64,000 nt of DNA from Nocardioides panaciterrulae (GCF_013409645.1 NZ_JACCBG010000001.1:1054001-1118000), one strand, 5' to 3'; counted from the stretch's first letter, positions 28,883 to 38,350 are shown. Translations and numbers: made by a program. Notes: generated by a model from the letters alone, not told the origin.

Positions 28883-29772
28883 GCCAGACCGCTCGCGCGG
28901 TCCACGTCGTCGACGAACCCCTGGCCCCTCCGTCCGCCAACCAGGGGCTGTTCGAGGTCTTCCGGCGCCGCTACCTGCTCAAGCTGCTGGTCCGCCGCGA
29001 GATCGCCGCGCGCTACCAGGGGTCGTTCCTGGGCCTGCTGTGGTCCTACATCAACCCGCTCAGCCAGTTCTTCATCTACTGGTTCGTGATCGGCTACATC
29101 ATGGGCACGCACAAGAATGTGGAGAACTTCCCGGTCCACATCTTCGCGGGCCTGATCGTGGTGCACTTCTTCACCGAGACCTTCAACGCCGGCACCCGCT
29201 CGATCGTGCGCAACAAGTCGCTGGTCAAGAAGATGGCGCTGCCCCGGGAGACCTTCCCGGTGGCCTCGATGCTGGTCTCGCTCTACCACGTGGGGCCGCA
29301 GCTGTTGATCCTCGTGATCGCCTGCCTGTGCTTCGGGTGGACCCCTGACCCGATGGGCATGGTCGCGGCGCTGCTCGCGGTCCTGGTGATCATGCTGCTC
29401 GGCACGGGCATGGCCCTGCTCTTCGCCGCCGCGAACGTGTTCTTCCGCGACTTCTCCAGCGCCGTGAACATCCTGACCAACTTCGTGCGGTTCGGCGTGC
29501 CGATGATCTACCCCTACACCAAGATCACCACGAACTTCCCGCAGTACGTCGACGTCTACCTCTCGAACCCGATCGCGGACGCGGTGCTGCTGATGCAGCG
29601 GGCCTTCTGGGTGGGGACGACGGAGAACCCGGCGCAGACGGCCAGGGTCGACCTGCCGTCGAACCTGTTCGGGTTGGGCCTCTACGCCGTGGGCGTCTCG
29701 GTCGTGATCCTGCTGTTCGGGCAGCTGATCTTCTCCCGCCTGCAGAACCGCATCCCGGAGCGTCTCCAGTGA
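28879..29772 (+). CDS. ABC-2 type polysaccharide exporter permease (Wzm)
   Basis: A 297-aa protein with six hydrophobic helices (first near 55-75). VRREIAARYQGSFLGLLWSYINPL (about 37-60) is the conserved N-terminal amphipathic helix and entry to helix 1 of Wzm/RfbD/TagG-type permeases. Partner of the ATPase that follows (GTGA overlap). In mycobacteria the equivalent pair (Rv3783/Rv3781) moves lipid-linked galactan across the membrane, and the operon here places it directly after glfT2, so the same role is expected. Confidence 0.92.
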
Positions 29773-30560
29773 CCGAGTCGATCGTGGTGCAGGACGTGGT
29801 CAAGACGTTCACCCTGCGCTACCACCGCACCTTCAAGCAGATGACCGTGGCCATGCTCAAGGGCCACGACATCAGTGACGACTTCAACGCCCTCGACGGG
29901 GTCTCGTTCAAGGTCCAGCAGGGCGAGTCGATCGGCCTGATGGGCCTCAACGGCTCCGGCAAGAGCACGCTGCTGAAGCTGATCAACGGGATCATGAAGC
30001 CCGACTCGGGGTCGGTGCTCACCCGGGGCCGGATCGCCGGCCTGATCGCCACCGGCGCCGGCTTCCACCCGCAGCTCACCGGCCGGGAGAACGTCTACCT
30101 CAACGCCGCCATCCTGGGCATGACCGAGGCCGAGACGAGGCGGAAGTTCGACGAGATCGTGGACTTCGCCGACATCGGCCGGCACCTCGACGCGCCCGTC
30201 GGCAACTACTCCTCGGGCATGTTCGCGCGGCTGGGCTTCTCCGTGGCGATCCACGTCGACTCCGACATCTTCCTCGCCGACGAGGTGCTGGCGGTGGGGG
30301 ACAAGCCCTTCAAGAAGAAGTGCATGGAGAAGATGGCGGAGGTCCGCCACAGCGGCCGGACCCTCTTCTACGTCAGCCACGCCGCGGGGTCGGTCCGCAA
30401 GATGTGCGACCGCGTCATCGTGCTCGAGCAGGGCCGGGTCGGCTTCGACGGCGACGTCGACGAGGGCATCCGCTACCTCAAGTACGACTCCGACAAGGAC
30501 AGCGAGAACCCCGAGGACGAGGAGACGACCGAGGACGACGAGCTCGGCGCCGACGTCTAG
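29769..30560 (+). CDS. ABC transporter ATPase for polysaccharide export (Wzt)
   Basis: A 263-aa nucleotide-binding protein. Walker A GLNGSGKST (about 60-68), signature NYSSGMFARLGFS (about 144-156), Walker B IFLADEVLAVGD (about 166-177) and H-loop YVSHAA (about 202). The N-terminal basic FTLRYHRTFKQM segment is typical of Wzt proteins. The C-terminus lacks the carbohydrate-binding domain of some Wzt proteins and ends in an acidic tail (about 238-263, DSENPEDEETTEDDELG). Last gene of the galactofuran operon; energises export with the permease encoded just upstream. Confidence 0.92.
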   Translation: MTESIVVQDVVKTFTLRYHRTFKQMTVAMLKGHDISDDFNALDGVSFKVQQGESIGLMGLNGSGKSTLLKLINGIMKPDSGSVLTRGRIAGLIATGAGFHPQLTGRENVYLNAAILGMTEAETRRKFDEIVDFADIGRHLDAPVGNYSSGMFARLGFSVAIHVDSDIFLADEVLAVGDKPFKKKCMEKMAEVRHSGRTLFYVSHAAGSVRKMCDRVIVLEQGRVGFDGDVDEGIRYLKYDSDKDSENPEDEETTEDDELGADV

Positions 30561-30581
30561 TCCGTTCCGGGCCCGGTCGGG

Positions 30582-30617
30582 CCGACAGGGGCTGCGCGCG
30601 TGTCGGATGGGGTTTTT
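30582..30617 (+). terminator. Probable intrinsic terminator after the galactofuran operon
   Basis: CCGACA (30582-30587) pairs with TGTCGG (30601-30606) around a 13-nt GC-rich loop, and a run of five T follows at 30613-30617. It lies 21 bp after the ATPase stop codon and before the amidase promoter region. Confidence 0.45.
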
Positions 30618-30718
30618 GGGGCTGGTGGGGCAGTCTGGACTTGACAAATCCCAGATCCAGCGGCGTGTCGAGTGGAAATTACACTGTTGTAGTTACTCGG
30701 GTTCTCTTCCCGGCAGCG

Positions 30719-30755
30719 TGTGACTCATGTGAAAGTTGCGCCACGTGTGAAACTT
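30719..30755 (+). promoter_or_regulatory. Three phased TGTGA half-sites in the amidase leader region
   Basis: TGTGAC starts at 30719, TGTGAAAG at 30728 and TGTGAAAC at 30746, i.e. offsets of 9 and 18 bp; the last two share TGTGAAAnTT. The complement of TGTGAC is GTCACA, the half-site I recall for mycobacterial MtrA, which binds 9-bp tandem repeats. The region lies 25-60 bp upstream of the amidase ATG. An AT-rich island with TACACT (30680-30685) precedes it. Confidence 0.45.
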
Positions 30756-30778
30756 CCCCCGCACTGGAGCTGCCGCCG

Positions 30779-33658
30779 ATGCCCCCTAGCAAGTCGCGTT
30801 TCGTCACCGCCTGCCAGCAGATCCTGGCCCTCGGTGTCGTCCTCGCCGCCCTCACCCCCGCCGCCAGCGTCATCAACCTCGACGTGGTCGGCGAGCACCC
30901 CGCGGCCGCGCGAGGCGGGGCCCAGCCGAGCCCGGTGGCCGCGTTCGCGGCGTACACCCGCGCGTCGGCCAGGCCGTCCCGGGTGCCGACCACGACCGTG
31001 GACCCCAAGGTGCACTCCTACTCGCTGACCGCCCCCCTGGGTGCCCGGGTCAGCCCCTCGCAGCTGGCCGGCCGGGTGCGGGTCACCGGGGGCTCGACCT
31101 GGCTGACCAGCACGCCGGAGCCGGTGACCGGCTACGGCGCCGTCGGCGTCACCTGGGCGCACGGCGTCCAGGTGCCCCAGGACCAGCTGGGCTTCCAGGC
31201 CCGCACCCGCACCGACGGGCAGTGGTCGAAGTGGCTGGACCTGTCCTACGACGCCGACCACGGTCCCGACCCGGGCAGCGCGGAGGCGAAGCGCGCCCGC
31301 CCCGGCACCGACGTCCTGCTGATCGGCAAGGTCGACCAGGTCCAGGTCCGGGCGCGGGCCGCCCACGGCCGGGCCATGCCGGTCGACATGCGGCTCGCGG
31401 TGGTCGACCCGGGCAAGGCGGCCCACTCGGCGACCGAGCACGCGGCGCTGGACACCGGCGCCATGGACGGCAGCACGGAGCCCGCCGCGTCGACGCCGGC
31501 CTCCTCCTCCGCCGGCGCCGACAGCTCCGCCTCCTCCGAGGCCGCCGGCGGCTCCGACGCCGCCTCGCTGTCCGCGGCCGTCTACACCCCCAAGCCGGTG
31601 ATCTACTCCCGTGCGCAGTGGGGCGCCGACGAGCGGATGCGCGACAAGAGCTCGCTGCACTACTACGAGGTGCACGCGGGCTTCGTCCACCACACGGTGA
31701 ACGCCAACGACTACACCCGAGCCGAGGTGCCGGGGATCATCCGGTCGATCTACGCCTACCACACCCAGTCCCGGGGGTGGAGCGACATCGGCTACAACTT
31801 CGTCGTCGACCGGTTCGGCCGCATCTGGGAGGGCCGGTACGGCGGGGTCGACCGCCCGGTCGTCGGCGCCCACACGCTGAACTACAACGACTACGCCTTC
31901 GCGATGTCCGCGATCGGCAACTACGACATCCACCGGCCGTCCAAGGCGATGGTGCAGGCCTACGGCGCGCTCTTCGCCTGGAAGCTCTCGCTGCACGGCG
32001 TCGACGCCGCGTCGACCAAGCAGTGGGTGGGCTCGAGGTACTTCGAGGCGATCAACGGGCACCGGGACGCGGCCTCCACCGCGTGCCCCGGCCGCTACCT
32101 CTACGCGAAGATCCCCCGGATCCGGAGGCTCGCCGCGGCCGCCCAGCAGGGCTGGTCGGGCCGCGAGCTGGAGTCCGACCTCGCCGCCACGCCGTACCCC
32201 GACCTGATCGTCCGGCGCGCCAGCGACGGACAGGGCGTCGTCCTGCCCACCGGGGGCCTGACCGCCTTCGAGGCACCCGAGACGCTCGACATCGCCGACA
32301 CCGACCGCGTGGTGGCGTCCCCGGACCTGACCGGAGACGGCTACGGCGACCTGGTCGTGCGCACCTCGGACGGGACCTCGCAGGTCTACCCCGGCAACGG
32401 TGCCGGCGCCTTCGGTGACCCCGTCGCGCCCACCCACCGGCTCGCCCGGCGGGACCTGGTCACGGCGGTCGGCGACCTCGACGGGGACGGTCACAACGAC
32501 CTGGTCGCCCGGCGCCCCAAGGACGGACGCCTCGAGATCTACCGCGGCAACGGCCACGGCGCCTTCTCGCGCCGACTGCTGGCCGTCGACGGGTCGTCGT
32601 ACGACGCGCTCGCCGCCACCGGCGACCTCGACGGCAACGGCCACGCGGACCTGTTGGCGCGCGACGACTCCGGCCGCCTGTGGCGGTTCCCCGGACTCGG
32701 CGGTCGCAAGCTCGGCACGCCCGTCCAGGTCCCCGGCAGGTGGGGGCAGTACGCGACCCTCACCGGCTACGGCGACTTCAACGGCGACGGCCACGGCGAC
32801 CTGTTCGTCGCGCCGAAGGGGAAGGCCGGGCGGATCCGGACGGGCCGGGCCAACGGGACCTTCGCTCCCGGGACCGGGTCGGTGACCCAGGTCGCGCGGG
32901 CGACCTCGGTGACCGCGGTCGACCTGACCGGCAGCGCGGCGCCCGACCTGGTGGCCACGACCGGGAGCAGCCTGCAGCTGCTGCCCAACACCGGACGCAC
33001 CGAGCTCGGCCGTCCGATCGAGACCGGCATGAACCTGAAGGCCGACGACCTGGTGCTGAACGCGGGCGACTGGAACCGCGACGGCTTCGGCGACGTGATC
33101 GTGCGGATCCGCAGGACCGGGACGCTGAAGCTGCGGCTCGGGGACGGCCAGGGCCACTTCGGCCGGCCGGAGACGATCGGCAAGGGCTTCGGCCGGGTGA
33201 GCCTGCTCGCCGCGGTCGGCGACATGACCGGGGACGGGTGGCCGGACCTGATGGGCCAGCCGCGCGGTGACGCGATGCGCATCTACCCGGGCAACGGCAC
33301 CGACGGGCTCCAGGCGAGCTACGTGGCGCACGGCGCGATCTCCGCCGGCAGCCAGGTCGCGGTCGGCCGGTGGGACGGCGACGGGGCACCCGACAGCCTG
33401 TTCCGGAGCGGCGACAAGCTGGCGCTCTACCCCGGCAACGGGCCGGGTGGGCTGACCAACCCCGAGGCGCTCGGGCTGGACCTGTCCCACTACGACTGGG
33501 TGGTCGGGATCAGCGACGAGAACCTGACCGGGCACCCCGACCTGCTGGTCCGCTCGAAGCGGAACGGGCGCCTCTGGCTGATCCCGGGCACCACCGACGG
33601 GTTCGGCAAGAGGCGGTACCTCGGCGGCGGGATGGGGGCCTACGACCTGGCCGGGTGA
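30779..33658 (+). CDS. N-acetylmuramoyl-L-alanine amidase (PGRP/Amidase_2) with C-terminal FG-GAP propeller
   Basis: A 959-aa secreted protein. Residues 1-45 form a signal peptide (basic start, LALGVVLAALTPAASVI). An N-terminal domain (about 75-215) precedes a Ser/Ala linker (about 237-265). The PGRP amidase domain (about 275-445) has SRAQWGADE, zinc ligands in FVHHTVNAND (His near 304), NGHRDAAS and ACPG. From about 465 on there are seven or so FG-GAP/VCBS repeats with xDxxGDGxxDLxxR cores (for example DLDGDGHNDLVAR, DFNGDGHGDLFVA), expected to fold into a Ca-binding propeller. It cleaves stem peptides from peptidoglycan outside the cell. The ATG at 30779 has TGGAG about 10 nt upstream. It may be regulated through the TGTGA repeats at 30719-30755. 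Confidence 0.88.
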   Translation: MPPSKSRFVTACQQILALGVVLAALTPAASVINLDVVGEHPAAARGGAQPSPVAAFAAYTRASARPSRVPTTTVDPKVHSYSLTAPLGARVSPSQLAGRVRVTGGSTWLTSTPEPVTGYGAVGVTWAHGVQVPQDQLGFQARTRTDGQWSKWLDLSYDADHGPDPGSAEAKRARPGTDVLLIGKVDQVQVRARAAHGRAMPVDMRLAVVDPGKAAHSATEHAALDTGAMDGSTEPAASTPASSSAGADSSASSEAAGGSDAASLSAAVYTPKPVIYSRAQWGADERMRDKSSLHYYEVHAGFVHHTVNANDYTRAEVPGIIRSIYAYHTQSRGWSDIGYNFVVDRFGRIWEGRYGGVDRPVVGAHTLNYNDYAFAMSAIGNYDIHRPSKAMVQAYGALFAWKLSLHGVDAASTKQWVGSRYFEAINGHRDAASTACPGRYLYAKIPRIRRLAAAAQQGWSGRELESDLAATPYPDLIVRRASDGQGVVLPTGGLTAFEAPETLDIADTDRVVASPDLTGDGYGDLVVRTSDGTSQVYPGNGAGAFGDPVAPTHRLARRDLVTAVGDLDGDGHNDLVARRPKDGRLEIYRGNGHGAFSRRLLAVDGSSYDALAATGDLDGNGHADLLARDDSGRLWRFPGLGGRKLGTPVQVPGRWGQYATLTGYGDFNGDGHGDLFVAPKGKAGRIRTGRANGTFAPGTGSVTQVARATSVTAVDLTGSAAPDLVATTGSSLQLLPNTGRTELGRPIETGMNLKADDLVLNAGDWNRDGFGDVIVRIRRTGTLKLRLGDGQGHFGRPETIGKGFGRVSLLAAVGDMTGDGWPDLMGQPRGDAMRIYPGNGTDGLQASYVAHGAISAGSQVAVGRWDGDGAPDSLFRSGDKLALYPGNGPGGLTNPEALGLDLSHYDWVVGISDENLTGHPDLLVRSKRNGRLWLIPGTTDGFGKRRYLGGGMGAYDLAG

Positions 33659-33679
33659 CCGGTCACGATCCTGGCCCGC

Positions 33680-34387
33680 TCAAGGGAAGCGAGCCGTGGC
33701 GCGCTCGGCGACGTACGTCGCCTCGAGGCGCCCCGGTTCGGAGTGGGACACCAGGACCACGGAGCCGCCGCGCGCGAGCGGCTCCGCGAAGGAGGCGATC
33801 TCCGGTGGGGAAGCCGGGTTCGCCTCCGTGAGGAGACGGCCGCCGTCGGTGAGGAGACTCCCGGCGGCGGCCGTCCGCCACAGCTCCGCCTGGGGGACAC
33901 CGGGGAGCGCGAGGTCCTCGGGCGCGGGTGGGTCGAACGGGACGAACGCGTCGGGCTGGCCCCAGATCTCCACGCCCACGTCGTGCACGCCCGGCGGCAG
34001 CGGGTCCGCGAAGCGCACCCCCAGCGGCAGCAGGGAGCACGCCAGCACCGGGAGCTCGCCCGCCCGCGCGGCCCAGGTGGCCAGACCGTCCGGTCCGCAC
34101 ACGACCGCGTCGGGGTGGTCGGCCGGTCCTACGACCAGCCCCACCGTCCACGCCGCCCCCAGGAAGACCGGGCCGAGCCAGTGCGACGGCAGGTCGAGGT
34201 GGAGCACCTGGCCGCGCTCGAGGTCGTGCTCGTCGGCCAGCAGCGACGCCGCCTTCGCCACCCAGTTGGCGTAGGTCGTGACCGACAGCTCGACCCGCTC
34301 GCCGCTCGCGTGGTCGTACCACGTGACCAGGGGGCGGCCGGGATCGGTGCGGAGCTGGCGTTCGAGCAGGGCGGCGAAGGTCGTCAC
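33680..34387 (-). CDS. TIGR03089 family protein (AMP-binding-like)
   Basis: A 235-aa protein related to the N-terminal part of acyl/adenylate-forming enzymes. It starts FAALLERQLRTDPGRPLVTWYDHASGERVELS, the usual TIGR03089 opening, but lacks the full ATP-binding P-loop and the C-terminal lid of real ligases. Function unknown; as I recall, its orthologue Rv3268 lies at the same place next to LCP and manC genes. The GTG at 34387 has TAGGGT 7 nt upstream (ACCCTA at 34395-34400 on +), a leaderless start. Divergent from manC with a 72-bp gap; convergent with the amidase gene, with a 12-bp palindrome at the junction (33655-33666). Confidence 0.85.
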   Translation of the reverse strand: MTTFAALLERQLRTDPGRPLVTWYDHASGERVELSVTTYANWVAKAASLLADEHDLERGQVLHLDLPSHWLGPVFLGAAWTVGLVVGPADHPDAVVCGPDGLATWAARAGELPVLACSLLPLGVRFADPLPPGVHDVGVEIWGQPDAFVPFDPPAPEDLALPGVPQAELWRTAAAGSLLTDGGRLLTEANPASPPEIASFAEPLARGGSVVLVSHSEPGRLEATYVAERATARFP

Positions 34388-34459
34388 TCCCCGCACCCTA
34401 GAGGCAGGACCCCAGAGGCAGGGCGGGGGAGCGGCGCTCGCCCCACCTATGCTGCGCCC

Positions 34460-35554
34460 ATGCCTGCACATCCCCTCGAGGGCTTCTGGGCCGTGATCCC
34501 CGCCGGTGGTGCCGGGACCCGCCTGTGGCCGCTGTCGCGGTCCGCCTCGCCGAAGTTCCTCCACGACCTGACCGGCAGCGGGCACTCGCTGCTGCAGCAG
34601 ACCAGGGCCCGGCTCGCCCCGCTGGCCGAGGACCGCTTCCTCGTGGTGACCGGCCGGGCGCACCGGGACGCCGTGGCGGCGCAGCTGCCCGAGCTGCCCG
34701 CCGAGGCGGTGCTCGCCGAGCCCTCGCCCCGCGACTCGATGGCCGCCATCGGGCTCGCGGCGGCGATCCTCGAGCGGCGCGACCCGACCGCGGTGATGGG
34801 CTCCTTCGCGGCCGACCACGTGATCAGCGACCCCGACGTCTTCGCCGACTCGGTGCGCACCGCGGTCGAGGCCGCCCGGGAGGGCTGGCTGGTCACGCTC
34901 GGCATCCGGCCGACGTTCCCGTCCACCGCCTTCGGCTACATCCACCTCGGCGACGCCCTGCCCGGCCTCACCGGCGCCCGGGAGGTCCGCGCGTTCGTGG
35001 AGAAGCCGTCGCGCGAGGTCGCCGAGGAGTACGTCGCGACCGGGGTCCACCGTTGGAACGCCGGCATGTTCGTGGTCCGGCCCGGGGTGCTGCTGGACCT
35101 GCTCGGCCGCTGGCACCCGGAGTTCGCGGCCCGCCTGCGGGAGATCGCCGCCGCCCCCGAGCTCCTGGAGGAGGTCTGGCCCACGCTGCCGCGGATCGCG
35201 CTGGACCACGCCGTGGCCGAGCCGGCCGCCGAGGCGGGCCGCGTGGCCGTCGTACCCGCGGACTTCGGCTGGGAGGACATCGGGGACTTCGACTCGCTGG
35301 CCGCGCTGCTCGGGGCCGACCGGGAGCCGGCGGCGGGTCCCACCGTGCTCGGGGACGAGACCCTGGTGCGCCCGGTCGACGCCACGGGGCTGGTGGTGCC
35401 GGGCTCCGGTCGGGTCGTGGCCGTGATCGGGCTGGAGGACGTCGTGGTCGTCGACACCCCGGATGCGCTGCTGGTGACCACCCGGGCGCACGCCCAGCGG
35501 GTCAAGCAGGTCGTCGCCGACCTGCGCGAGGCCGACCGCGGCGACCTCGTCTGA
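34460..35554 (+). CDS. manC: Mannose-1-phosphate guanylyltransferase
   Basis: A 364-aa nucleotidyltransferase. PAGGAGTRLWPLSRSASPKF (about 14-33) is the GxGxRLxPLT-type nucleotide motif with the catalytic Lys. FVEKPSREVAEEYVATGVHRWNAGMFV (about 181-207) is the second signature. It makes GDP-mannose from Man-1-P and GTP for mannan, lipoarabinomannan-type glycolipids or protein mannosylation. Lacks the C-terminal isomerase (cupin) domain of bifunctional forms. TATGCT at 34448-34453 is 6 nt from the ATG: leaderless. Works with the phosphomannomutase at 44157. Confidence 0.92.
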   Translation: MPAHPLEGFWAVIPAGGAGTRLWPLSRSASPKFLHDLTGSGHSLLQQTRARLAPLAEDRFLVVTGRAHRDAVAAQLPELPAEAVLAEPSPRDSMAAIGLAAAILERRDPTAVMGSFAADHVISDPDVFADSVRTAVEAAREGWLVTLGIRPTFPSTAFGYIHLGDALPGLTGAREVRAFVEKPSREVAEEYVATGVHRWNAGMFVVRPGVLLDLLGRWHPEFAARLREIAAAPELLEEVWPTLPRIALDHAVAEPAAEAGRVAVVPADFGWEDIGDFDSLAALLGADREPAAGPTVLGDETLVRPVDATGLVVPGSGRVVAVIGLEDVVVVDTPDALLVTTRAHAQRVKQVVADLREADRGDLV

Positions 35555-35556
35555 CG

Positions 35557-36312
35557 TCACATCGACTGCGGCTCCGGGGAGTCGGTGTAGGGGTACTGCA
35601 GCATGAAGGAGGACAGCGCCGCGCCGGAGACGTCGGAGCAGTACTCGAAGACGCCCTTCTGCTTCTTCGGGTCGGTGTTGCCCGACCCGCCCGCCGACCA
35701 GTGCGTGAAGGCGACGTGCTGGCCGTCCGGGAACTTCTTGCCGCCCTCGTCGGAGGGCTTCCAGGGCGCGGCGATGAACTTGTGGCGCCAGTTGGTGGTG
35801 CCGCCCAGCTTGTCGGCGATCGCGCGGAGCTGGTCCATCGCCTTGCTGTCCTGGGCGATGGTCTGGTCGTACCACAGGATCGTGTAGCCGTGCTCGAGGT
35901 TGTGCACCAGCGCCTCCAGCGGCGGCCGGTCGCTGGTGTAGAGCTTGCGGGCCATCGGCGCGGGCGCCAGGCCGGCGACGTTCCAGTGCGGACCGAACGC
36001 GGGCGGCGCGGTCTTGTAGTCGACATGGGTGCCCTGCGGCACGTGGTCCTGGTTGCCGTCGGCCGGCTTGGTGAACGGCTTCTGGCACACCGACGCCGGG
36101 GCGCCGATCTCGGCCAGGGTCTTGCTGGCGTAGGCCCGCTGGTCCCACCAGTCCTTGACCGGCTTGAAGGCGGCGGCGCCCACGATCAGCACCGCGACGA
36201 CCACGCACACCAGCACGATCATCAGCCCGCGGCGCTGCTCGCCGCTGCGCTGCTTCTTGAGGGTCTGCGCGATGACCGCCTGGCGGTCGGACTTGGCGGG
36301 CTTCTTGGCCAC
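35557..36312 (-). CDS. DUF3105 membrane-anchored protein
   Basis: A 251-aa protein with a basic cytoplasmic N-terminus, one membrane helix (about 30-50) and an extracytoplasmic DUF3105 domain. DYKTAPPAFGPHWNVAG (about 99-115) and LEALVHNLEHGYTILWYD (about 133-150; the NLEHG motif) are typical. Two Cys (SVCQ, YCSD) could form a disulphide. Function unknown. TAGACT at 36366-36371 (minus) can serve as -10 and overlaps the stop codon of fbiB upstream; GAGGAAG precedes the GTG at 36312. Convergent with manC, 2 bp apart. Confidence 0.85.
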   Translation of the reverse strand: MAKKPAKSDRQAVIAQTLKKQRSGEQRRGLMIVLVCVVVAVLIVGAAAFKPVKDWWDQRAYASKTLAEIGAPASVCQKPFTKPADGNQDHVPQGTHVDYKTAPPAFGPHWNVAGLAPAPMARKLYTSDRPPLEALVHNLEHGYTILWYDQTIAQDSKAMDQLRAIADKLGGTTNWRHKFIAAPWKPSDEGGKKFPDGQHVAFTHWSAGGSGNTDPKKQKGVFEYCSDVSGAALSSFMLQYPYTDSPEPQSM

Positions 36313-36368
36313 GGGGCGGCTTCCTCGGGTCGTGCGGGCGCGCGGACGCGCAGGTTCGGGGGCAGAGT

Positions 36369-37328
36369 CTACGTACGGACGGGACGCAATCGGAGCCGGC
36401 CGCCCGCCGGAGCGTCGTCGGCCCGCCAGCCGTGGGCGAACGCGACCGCGGTGACCGCGCATGCGTCCACGTCGCGCCCGGCCAGGCTGACCGCGTCCGG
36501 GCCCTCGGGCACGACGTCCAGCCCGCTCCCGAGCACCGTGCGCAGCGCCTCGACCAGCTCCCCGGCGGACGCGGCGGCGCCGAAGCAGACCCGGTCGGCC
36601 GGGTCGCCGGCCAGCGCTCGGACGACGGCCTCGCGGGCGCCGTACCCGAACAGGTCGGCCCCCTCGCGGCGCACCAGCGCGGCCGCGCCCGGGCCGTCCT
36701 GCTCCGGGGGCAGCACGTGGCGCGCCAGGCCGCGGACGACGGCGAAGGGCCGCCCGCCGAGCTTGCCGGAGGCGAGCTCGGCCGCGCCCGCGATCTCGTC
36801 GGCGATCGCCGGTGCGGTGACCGCCAGGGTGTTGCCGTGGGCGTCGGTGCGCCCGGCGAAGTCCTCCAGCACCCGGACGCCCGCGGCGCCGATCGCGATG
36901 TCGGTCTGGCCCTCGCGCCAGGCGCGCCCCGCGGTGTCGGTCACGACCACGCCGACGTTGACGCCGGCCCGCTCCCGCAGCGCGCGGCGCAGGGCGCGCG
37001 CGGACCCGTCGGGGTCCTCGGGGAGCAGCACGACGGTGCCGGCGACCGTGTTCGAGGCGTCGATGCCCGCGGCGGCCATGGTCAGCCCGTGGCGGGTGCG
37101 CGCGATCGTGGTCGGGCCGCGTCGTGCCACCACCCGGGCGGTTTCACCGGGCAGCGCCTCCTCGCGGGTGCCGGGCCGGACCCGTCCCTCGGCCTTGCTC
37201 ACCACCTTGCTGGTGACCACCACGACGTCGCCGTCGACCGGGTCGACCAGCGGGAGGAGCAGCGCGGCCAGGTCGTCGCCGGCGTGCACCTCGGGGACGC
37301 CGTCGGGGGCGTGGACCTCGAGGCTCAC
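36369..37328 (-). CDS. fbiB: Coenzyme F420-0:L-glutamate ligase (FbiB/CofE)
   Basis: A 319-aa protein whose first 245 residues are Cof[15 protein letters not shown] (about 36-49), [23 protein letters not shown] (about 138-160), and [18 protein letters not shown] (about 194-211). CofE adds glutamates to F420-0 with GTP and divalent metals. Mycobacterial FbiB has a nitroreductase-fold C-terminal domain that reduces dehydro-F420; here the remaining 75 residues (after [16 protein letters not shown]) do not look like that domain and lack an FMN signature. Starts at GTG 37328, overlapping fbiA by 4 bp. The missing domain is presumably supplied by a separate protein. Confidence 0.9.
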   Translation of the reverse strand: MSLEVHAPDGVPEVHAGDDLAALLLPLVDPVDGDVVVVTSKVVSKAEGRVRPGTREEALPGETARVVARRGPTTIARTRHGLTMAAAGIDASNTVAGTVVLLPEDPDGSARALRRALRERAGVNVGVVVTDTAGRAWREGQTDIAIGAAGVRVLEDFAGRTDAHGNTLAVTAPAIADEIAGAAELASGKLGGRPFAVVRGLARHVLPPEQDGPGAAALVRREGADLFGYGAREAVVRALAGDPADRVCFGAAASAGELVEALRTVLGSGLDVVPEGPDAVSLAGRDVDACAVTAVAFAHGWRADDAPAGGRLRLRPVRT

Positions 37329-38350
37329 CGCCCCGAGCCGCCCTCGACCAGGCGTACGGCGGCCCGGGCCATCGCGGCCGTGGCGTCGTGGTCGGTCATC
37401 ATCAGCGGCACGGCCTCGCAGGCGATGCCGGCGCCGGTCAGCCGCGGGACCTGGTCGGCGTCCCGCTCGTCGATGAGCCAGCCGTCGAGGATCCCGCCCT
37501 CGGCGCGGCTGCCGTAGTGCAGCCCGACGCCGGCGGCGCTGACCTCGACGCCGATCGCGGTGAGCACCTGCTCGGCCATGCCGCGCACGTGGGTGCCGCC
37601 GACGATGGGGGAGAGGCCGACCACCGGGGCGGTGGTCGCGGCGAGCGCCTCGCGGACCCGGGGCACCCCGAGGATGGTGCCGATCGACACCACCGGGTTC
37701 GAGGGTGGCAGCACCACCAGGTCGGCGTCGGTGATGGCGTCGATGACGCCGGCCGCGGGGGCGGACCGGTCGAGGCCGACGAAGACCAGTGCCTCGGCCG
37801 GCACCTGGGCGCGCAGCCGCACCCAGTACTCCTGGAAGTGCACGACGCGGCGCCCGCTCGGCGCCTCGGCGTCCGCGATCGCCACGTGGGTCTCGATCCG
37901 GTCGTCGCTCATCGGCAGCAGCCGGACCCGGTCGCCCCAGGTCGGGGCCAGCCAGCGCCGGCACAGCGCCTCGGTCACCTGGGAGAGGGAGAAGCCGGCG
38001 TCGAGCATCTGGGTGCGCACCAGGTGGGTGGCCACGTCCCGGTCGCCGAGCCCGAACCAGGTCGGCTCCACGCCGTACTCGGCGAGCTCGGTGCGCACGC
38101 TCCAGGTCTCCTCGCGCCGGCCCCAGCCGCGCTCGGGGTCGATGCCGTCCCCGAGGGTGTACATCACCGTGTCCAGGTCGGGGCAGACCTTCAGCCCGTG
38201 GACCCACAGGTCGTCGGCGGTGTTGGCGACGACAGTGACCTCGGCCCCCGCGTCGATCCCGGGGAGCGCCCCGGTCGTGAGGCCGTGCAGGAGGCCCTGC
38301 AGGAACCGGGCACCACCGATTCCGCCGGAAAGCACCGTGATGTTGCGCAT
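37325..38350 (-). CDS. fbiA: 2-phospho-L-lactate transferase (FbiA/CofD)
   Basis: A 341-aa protein. [20 protein letters not shown] at the very N-terminus is the CofD signature for the guanosine-diphosphate substrate, followed by [27 protein letters not shown] (about 41-67) that holds Fo-contacting residues. It transfers a phosphoenolpyruvyl or phospholactyl group to Fo. First gene of the fbiAB operon, divergent from the whiB gene. The ATG at 38350 has only a weak AAAGAT upstream. A stem-loop at 38381-38398 (CCCTGCC/GGCAGGG) sits in its upstream region. Confidence 0.93.
   Translation of the reverse strand: MRNITVLSGGIGGARFLQGLLHGLTTGALPGIDAGAEVTVVANTADDLWVHGLKVCPDLDTVMYTLGDGIDPERGWGRREETWSVRTELAEYGVEPTWFGLGDRDVATHLVRTQMLDAGFSLSQVTEALCRRWLAPTWGDRVRLLPMSDDRIETHVAIADAEAPSGRRVVHFQEYWVRLRAQVPAEALVFVGLDRSAPAAGVIDAITDADLVVLPPSNPVVSIGTILGVPRVREALAATTAPVVGLSPIVGGTHVRGMAEQVLTAIGVEVSAAGVGLHYGSRAEGGILDGWLIDERDADQVPRLTGAGIACEAVPLMMTDHDATAAMARAAVRLVEGGSGR

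Noticed and set aside
30641-30646. TTGACA as the -35 box of the amidase gene
   Set aside because: No acceptable -10 lies 16-18 bp downstream; the nearest TACACT is 33 bp away. Kept only as an unexplained hexamer.
33655-33666. 12-bp palindrome GTGACCGGTCAC at the amidase/TIGR03089 junction as a regulatory site
   Set aside because: It overlaps the amidase stop codon between two convergent genes; no promoter is near. Probably chance or a weak terminator element.
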